64,000 nt of DNA, from assembly GCA_029747015.1 (NCBI GenBank), contig JAKOGI010000349.1:184501-248500 (forward strand). The letters are read 5' to 3'. The notes under the pieces were generated by a model. It had not been told where the DNA came from. It saw only the letters and a list, made by a program, of their open reading frames with translations, and searched no databases. This stretch comes from Carnegiea gigantea. Its lineage: Eukaryota; Streptophyta; Magnoliopsida; Caryophyllales; Cactaceae. Of this stretch, positions 59,269 to 64,000 are shown one piece after another (the first letter of the stretch is position 1; each line of letters starts with the position of its first letter). The translations under genes were made by a program, and so were the position numbers.

Positions 59269-60467
59269 CCCCCCCCCCCGAAAAAACACCAAACAAATTT
59301 GTTAATGCTGAACTATCAGTCTCAGACGTTCCTCACGAAATAGAAAGTTCAAGACAAAGGCCTGGAGAGACTGGCACATTGTGCTCAAAATATATAGCAG
59401 AAAAAGGCTCCTAAGCTAGCAAAGATACCTCCTGAACGAATTTTCCTTCACTGCCAGCCTCATACTTCATCACAAGAGGCCCTTGGGTGCAAAACACACA
59501 ATCAGTTCCTCTTCAGGACAAACTTGCTCTGCCAAAAGTAGTCATGTTCTGCCCAAGCTACTCACTGCAGAAATCCAAGCTGCTCACTTCCTTCGAAAAT
59601 TAAGCGCTTAACAAGATAGCTTCTACTCTCCTCCCTCATCAAAGCCAAAGCAAGTCCTTCACAATTTTCTTAAGCTTCTCATGCGCATGAATAGGGATGC
59701 TAAGGATTGATATAAACGGTAAAATAGCAGGTCATATATAAGATGTAAATTGCATTTCCCCTATTCATTCCCCCACCATTTCCGCAATGTATTTAAGCTA
59801 TATGAAATCCCTAAGCGTGCCATTTCAAAATTCAAAAGAAACCTAGGAACTGAATAAGGTCTAAATCATGTTTTCGCCCTTTCATTTCTTCCACCTTCTC
59901 TCAATATATTTAAGCAAAGAGATCAGCGGGTGCCAGTTCTAGACTCAGAATACGCCTCACATCAAACAACCCCCCCCCCCTCCCGGTATGCAGGGTCAAA
60001 AATAACAGGGTCACTCTCCAATTTGAACGAGTTCTGTTGCTCCCTTAAATCTGTACTGTATACCTTCAAGTCCAAATTAGCACCTTCAATGGGCATCAGT
60101 GACTGCTTCTGTTACCCACTCCGACCATTCTGTCACACTCCTATAACATTCTTACTCTCTCTTCTCCATTTTGGTTTCTCCCATTTCAACTCATGCATTT
60201 AGGTTCAACTAGAAAAACACAAAAGGGAGTTATTTCCAATCCCCCCCCCCCCCCAAAAAAAAACAAAGAAAAAGAAAAATAGAAAGGCCACCAAACAATC
60301 AGCCTTGGCCCTCAAAATTAGGTTGCGTCTTCATATAGCATTGCCTTCAACCGAATCAATCATTGCTTTCTGCAGCTACCCAAGCATTCTTTTTCACTCC
60401 CTTTTGAACTTCATATATTTTCCCACTCACTTCCTAACTCCACAGCGCCCCCCCCCCCCCCAAAAAA
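59269..60467. repeat. Four poly-C tracts, three followed by A-runs
   Basis: C11 G A6 at 59269-59286, C11 at 59970-59980, C14A9 at 60241-60263 and C14A6 at 60448-60467. Between them the sequence is non-coding. These are the T-then-G polarity seen elsewhere, read on the other strand. Confidence 0.85.
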
Positions 60468-61677
60468 CCAAAAAAGCAATAAATCACCACCTGGAATTTT
60501 TCACCACTTTCTCTGCTTAGGCTTAAACAGAAATCTGTCTCAAAAATGACTATTGGATTTTCTTGACAAGCTAATTAGACAAATTGATAGTATCTGCAAA
60601 TATATCCAAGTCAAAAATTCCACCAACCCAAAATTGGCCCAACTTAAAATGAACGTTACCTAAAACCAATCCCCATACAATCCATTTAATTGGTGCAACA
60701 TTCTTACATATAACATCGTTTCACTAACATAATAATGCAGCTAGAGAATTTCAAGTCTACTAAAACATCACAAAATAATAATAACTGCAAACGAAAGATC
60801 TATGAGCGAGAAGATGTTGAAGTTACGGATGAGAAAAAGGATATATCAAGTCATCCAAGCTATATATGTCAAAAGCCATTCAATCTCTAAGAGTTATACA
60901 ATAGAAATGAAATGGCATATCACAACATCACCTCAGAATTGTCAAGCATCAGAAACGCGACAACATACACGCACTAAAATAAATAAACAACAAGAGCTTA
61001 AAAAAAAAAAAAAAAGAGACGTAAGACCCGTAAGACTCACGTTCTCGGGCTGTCTAACCCTTCATCAACCAAAAACTTTGTCATTTTGGGTGTCATGGGA
61101 TGGTGGATCCACAAATACTCCTGGTCTGAAAATAATATGGCAAATAAAATAGCATCAAACTTAAAGAATTAAGTGCATTGTTCTGAAAATAAGGCAGAAT
61201 TGACATAGACATTTCATCGAACACTCGGTGGGTGCTGAAATTTTAGCATTGTTTTAGACAAATCAGAACCAACAAAGGCCACAATTTACCTAATCTTCGT
61301 ACTTCTGCCGAAAATTATCCAAAAAAACTAGGCGAAAAATAATAATCAAGGAAAGTGTGGCCCTATAATTCTAAAATTGTATTCAATCTTTCATGTAGGA
61401 GCTTCAAAATTCTCAGTTAATCTCCAAATTTTTAGTGAGTAAAGCCAGATCAATTTCGATTGATGAACAACGAATTCAAACTCCTAATTTCATCTATGAA
61501 GTCCATAAATAACACAGACCAAAACAAAAAAGGGACGAACTGGAATTGAACAACAACAAGAGAACAAATGTTCTAATCGACAGTACATGAATGCATAAAT
61601 CCCAGCAAAGCAAAGAAAAATCACAACTCGAAGATGAGAGATTAGGGAAACAACGAAGTTAGAAAGAGCGTGATTAA

Positions 61678-61884
61678 TTACCTCAATGACCACACTCGAA
61701 TCTTACCAATGGTCCACGATGCAGAAAGTGACAAACGGGCAGTCGAGCAGAGTGAGAGAAACTCACAGGCAGCATATCGAAGACACGACCACCGCCGAAC
61801 CCACGCGTTGACGCCTGAAAATCTCACCGGCAAGCATGACCATCGCCGATGATGGGAACGAAACAGCAGGGCATTCGCGGGCAA
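61678..61884 (-). other. GC-richer, exon-like island inside element A
   Basis: A minus-strand ORF of 68 aa starts MPANALLFRSHHRRWSC. It stands out in base composition from the AT-rich surroundings, with many CG dinucleotides and ACGACCACCGCCGAACC on the plus strand. Donor-like GGTAAGATT and AGGTAATTA follow. It may be a first exon of the element's own gene or a captured host exon. No homology is recognised. Confidence 0.35.
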
Positions 61885-62128
61885 TCCAGCAAGGGTTTGA
61901 ATGAGTGCTGATTAGAACAAAGCAGCGTCACATGAATGAAGCTGGGTAAACATCATACAAGCCCCTTTTTGTTTTATTTTAATTCCATGGCCTTCACTAA
62001 TTTGGTGGTGATACCTAAACTAAATTTTGAAAAATAAATATATATGCTACTACACTTAATATCCGTGTCAAGTGTGTCATATTCACAAGATGCAAGTTTT
62101 CACGTTTAATATGTGTGGGCATACCTTA

Positions 62129-62154
62129 ATAACCACTCTTATAAGAGTGGTTAT
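62129..62154. repeat. Perfect 26-bp palindrome in the CACTA subterminal region
   Basis: Each arm reads ATAACCACTCTTA / TAAGAGTGGTTAT. It is the best example of the hairpin motif repeated at both ends of element A. Confidence 0.95.
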
Positions 62155-62270
62155 ATTTTTCCTCACTTATTATATGTAGGGATAGTACTGGGTGCTCATT
62201 TTCACTTATTTTCCACACTTAGTCAAGCGTTGTTAAATAAGAGCAGTAGCATGACTTGTTTTTTGTATTG

Positions 62271-62434
62271 AGCTTCGTCCCATAACCAATTGGTCAGGGG
62301 TTCGATCCTTGACCTTTAGGATTGGAGAGCAATTCTTGGTCAGCCTTTTACTCTTAAGTGTAGCTAGCGGAGCGCAGGGATTAGTCACTGTAATCGGCGG
62401 TGGAAACCTTTGGTTAAATTAAAAAAAAAAAAAA
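62271..62434 (+). mobile_element. SINE-like sequence with A14 tail
   Basis: Contains a B-box-like GGTTCGATCC at about 62309 preceded by AACCAATTGGTCAGG, which resembles a tRNA D-arm. It ends with TTTGGTTAAATT and A14 (62421-62434). The spacing between the A- and B-box-like words is too short for a normal tRNA head, so it may be a truncated or unusual SINE. It sits directly at the right end of element A. Confidence 0.4.
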
Positions 62435-63043
62435 GGCTCCGCTGCTGCCCATGGGGTTTACCATGGTCGCAACCCCGACCGATGATCAACCCCACGGCTA
62501 CACCTTAAGGGACTTTGGTCATGCTGCCTTGCTGATTTTTTGAAGTTGGTCAACCTAGGTTAACCATGTATGCTCTCTCGAGTTAACTATGCTGTGCACC
62601 TAGGTAGCCCATGTTTCTCATGGGTTTTTAGCAGGTTCTTGTGGACTTTTGGCTCCTTATGTTATTTTTCATCAATTTTGCAGATGCAATATGATTTTCT
62701 GTGCTAGTTTCTGCAATGTAACATTAACAACGCCAAACACGAGCACAAAATAGAAGAAGGGTCATGAATAACTTAATCATGGACACTAATATCTAAAATG
62801 ACACCTAAACACTAATGAAATCTTGTGCAAATATGACATTCATCATTAGAATTAATTCATACTAGTTGATTACATCTAATTACCTAAGGAACTTATCTAA
62901 CTAAAACTTGACAGAGAAGCATAAACTAAAATACCATTATGCCCCCTCGGCTTTGTTTTAGTGCTATAAATAGATGATTTTGACATTAAATCACCTCATA
63001 TCTTGCCCTATGATCATATCAAAATTTAGGGTTTAAAATAGAA
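62435..63043. other. Spacer between the two CACTA-like elements
   Basis: No gene or repeat recognised. 62440-62520 is GC-richer with CCATGGGG and CCATGGTC words but no frame. Confidence 0.35.
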
Positions 63044-63504
63044 ATGGTACCACAAGAAAAACTGTCTTTCTTCACACTTAAAATTGTATTTGCCTACGGA
63101 TATTTGTAAAGCAGGTATTTTTCTCTGTACTTAAACTAAGTGTGCGGATTGAAAGAGTGGGGAAATATTCCCCGCGCTTGATATCCATGGCAAGGGTTAC
63201 GTTTCCCACACTTATAAACATGGGGAATGATGTCTTTTCCCACTTATGTATATGTGGGTATTGTATTGCACATATAAGTTTGGGGAAATTTAGCTCATTG
63301 TGAACATCTACGCTCCTTGTCACTGCTCTTATAAGTATTGTAACTTGAACCTATTCAACTAACTTTTAAACAACTAACTAACTTTTGAACGAATTCGTAA
63401 ATAATTTGGCGAGAACTTTTTTAACAACTTTTGGCGCCTTCAATAACTCTGCAATTTTTGGTAATAATATAAACCTTCATAAATTAAAAACTTTGAGCAC
63501 TGTA

Positions 63505-63547
<43 letters not shown>

Positions 63548-64000
63548 CTGTAAAATTACAAAAATAATACGACAAAATCATAATAATTATTGGAATAATT
63601 GTTGCTATCAAGAATTCACAAGTACTGCGATAGTAAAATAGAAATGAAGTATCCCGGATGCATCCTAAGACTGAAAATATGTTCTAAGAATGTGACATAA
63701 ACACATAGCCAATAAGCAAGAGTTTCTCAACTAAAATCCATGTGTAACGTCTAAAATGGGAGAGGGGAATCAAGGGCTAAATTTCCTCCATTTCTTGTCC
63801 CTTCTCGTCGCACATTTCCCTTGGTTGTCACCTAAAAATACCATATCAATCCATTAGAATAAATACTCCACATTATAGAAATTGAAGCAAACATCAATCA
63901 TCTTGAAAATAAAAGACATTGTTATATACTACAGAAAGAAGTGATAAACTTACAAGTGTAATTTCATCCAATTTTTCACGAAGCACCATATCTAACCTAC
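63044..64000. mobile_element. CACTA-like element B, left end only
   Basis: The start TACCACAAGAAAAACTG and the following CACACTTAAAATTG align with the left end of element A. Hairpin-rich CACTTATAAAC and CCCACTTATGTATATGTGGG-type words follow to about 63330. A (TA)n tract lies at about 63510-63544. The rest runs off the right edge. Confidence 0.6.
63751..64000 (-). CDS. Last two exons of an unknown gene in CACTA-like element B, partial
   Basis: On the minus strand an open frame ending RLDMVLREKLDEITL (64000-63954) reaches a GTAAGTTT donor. An intron of about 122 bp ends TTTTTAG. The last exon (63831-63751, 27 codons with stop) continues in phase as VTTKGNVRREGTRNGGNLAL and DSPLPF. The first part looks helical. 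Its place near the element end, reading towards that end, suits a terminal exon of a CACTA ORF. Element A has a similar AG/GTTGAAACCAAGG acceptor at about 58745. I do not recognise the family. Confidence 0.4.

Larger units (their letters stand above)
57901..62270. mobile_element. CACTA-like element A with hairpin-rich subterminal repeats
   Basis: The left end CAACTACAAGAAAT and right end TTTTTTGTATTG (its complement CAATACAAAAAA) form imperfect terminal inverted repeats close to CACTACAAGAAA. The first 300 bp and the last 230 bp hold repeated CCACGCTTATAAGTGTGG-type hairpins, including a perfect 26-bp palindrome at 62129-62154. The left 120 bp align with the element starting at 63044, sharing CTTAAAATTG and CACTTA words in order. 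No transposase was recognised inside, so it is probably non-autonomous. The 3-bp target duplication could not be confirmed. Confidence 0.6.

Overview
The window is nuclear DNA of a flowering plant, most likely a eudicot: AT-rich, gene-poor and dominated by nested, mostly decayed transposable elements. Only two host genes look intact. One is a GLUTAMINE DUMPER-like membrane protein gene (20179-20625, +). The other is a ZED1/ZRK-type pseudokinase gene of two exons (44159-45480, +), with a decayed tandem copy at 48569-49569. The lineage is inferred from these families and from the retrotransposon lineages; no species can be named.

Layout. 1-8101 holds a Sirevirus (SIRE/Maximus-like) Copia retrotransposon on the minus strand. 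It has a 1.6-kb 5' LTR, a PBS, an intact gag, a pol with three point lesions, and an extra env-position ORF that stays open to the left edge. 9453-11403 is the 3' part of a CACTA element with a broken Ptta/En/Spm-type transposase. 11878-13190 is a Copia gag/protease remnant. 13-18 kb is mostly featureless with small repeats. 18030-20048 is an unusual element built of degenerate 21-bp units that flip orientation at a perfect palindrome; it ends about 40 bp before the TATA box of the GDU gene.

23-33 kb holds a local duplication, a LINE ORF1 scrap, a 0.9-kb minisatellite, a plant-mobile-domain (PMD) pseudogene, a complete 698-bp TRIM with matching 5-bp target duplications, and a Gypsy gag scrap. 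33440-38625 is a non-autonomous Athila/Tat-like Gypsy element without pol but with a cargo ORF; it abuts and truncates a Copia element (38627-43723, -).

After the kinase come a TRIM-LTR array (46.8-47.35 kb), the kinase pseudogene, a Copia fragment inserted against that pseudogene (49570-51690) and an L1-type LINE (52755-56822). 57901-62270 and 63044-64000 are two related CACTA-like elements with hairpin-rich ends; the second carries part of a spliced minus-strand gene that runs off the right edge.

The genes form no joint pathway. The biology here is transposon layering, with two host genes surviving between insertions. All element names rest on motifs and structures read by eye; no database search was run.
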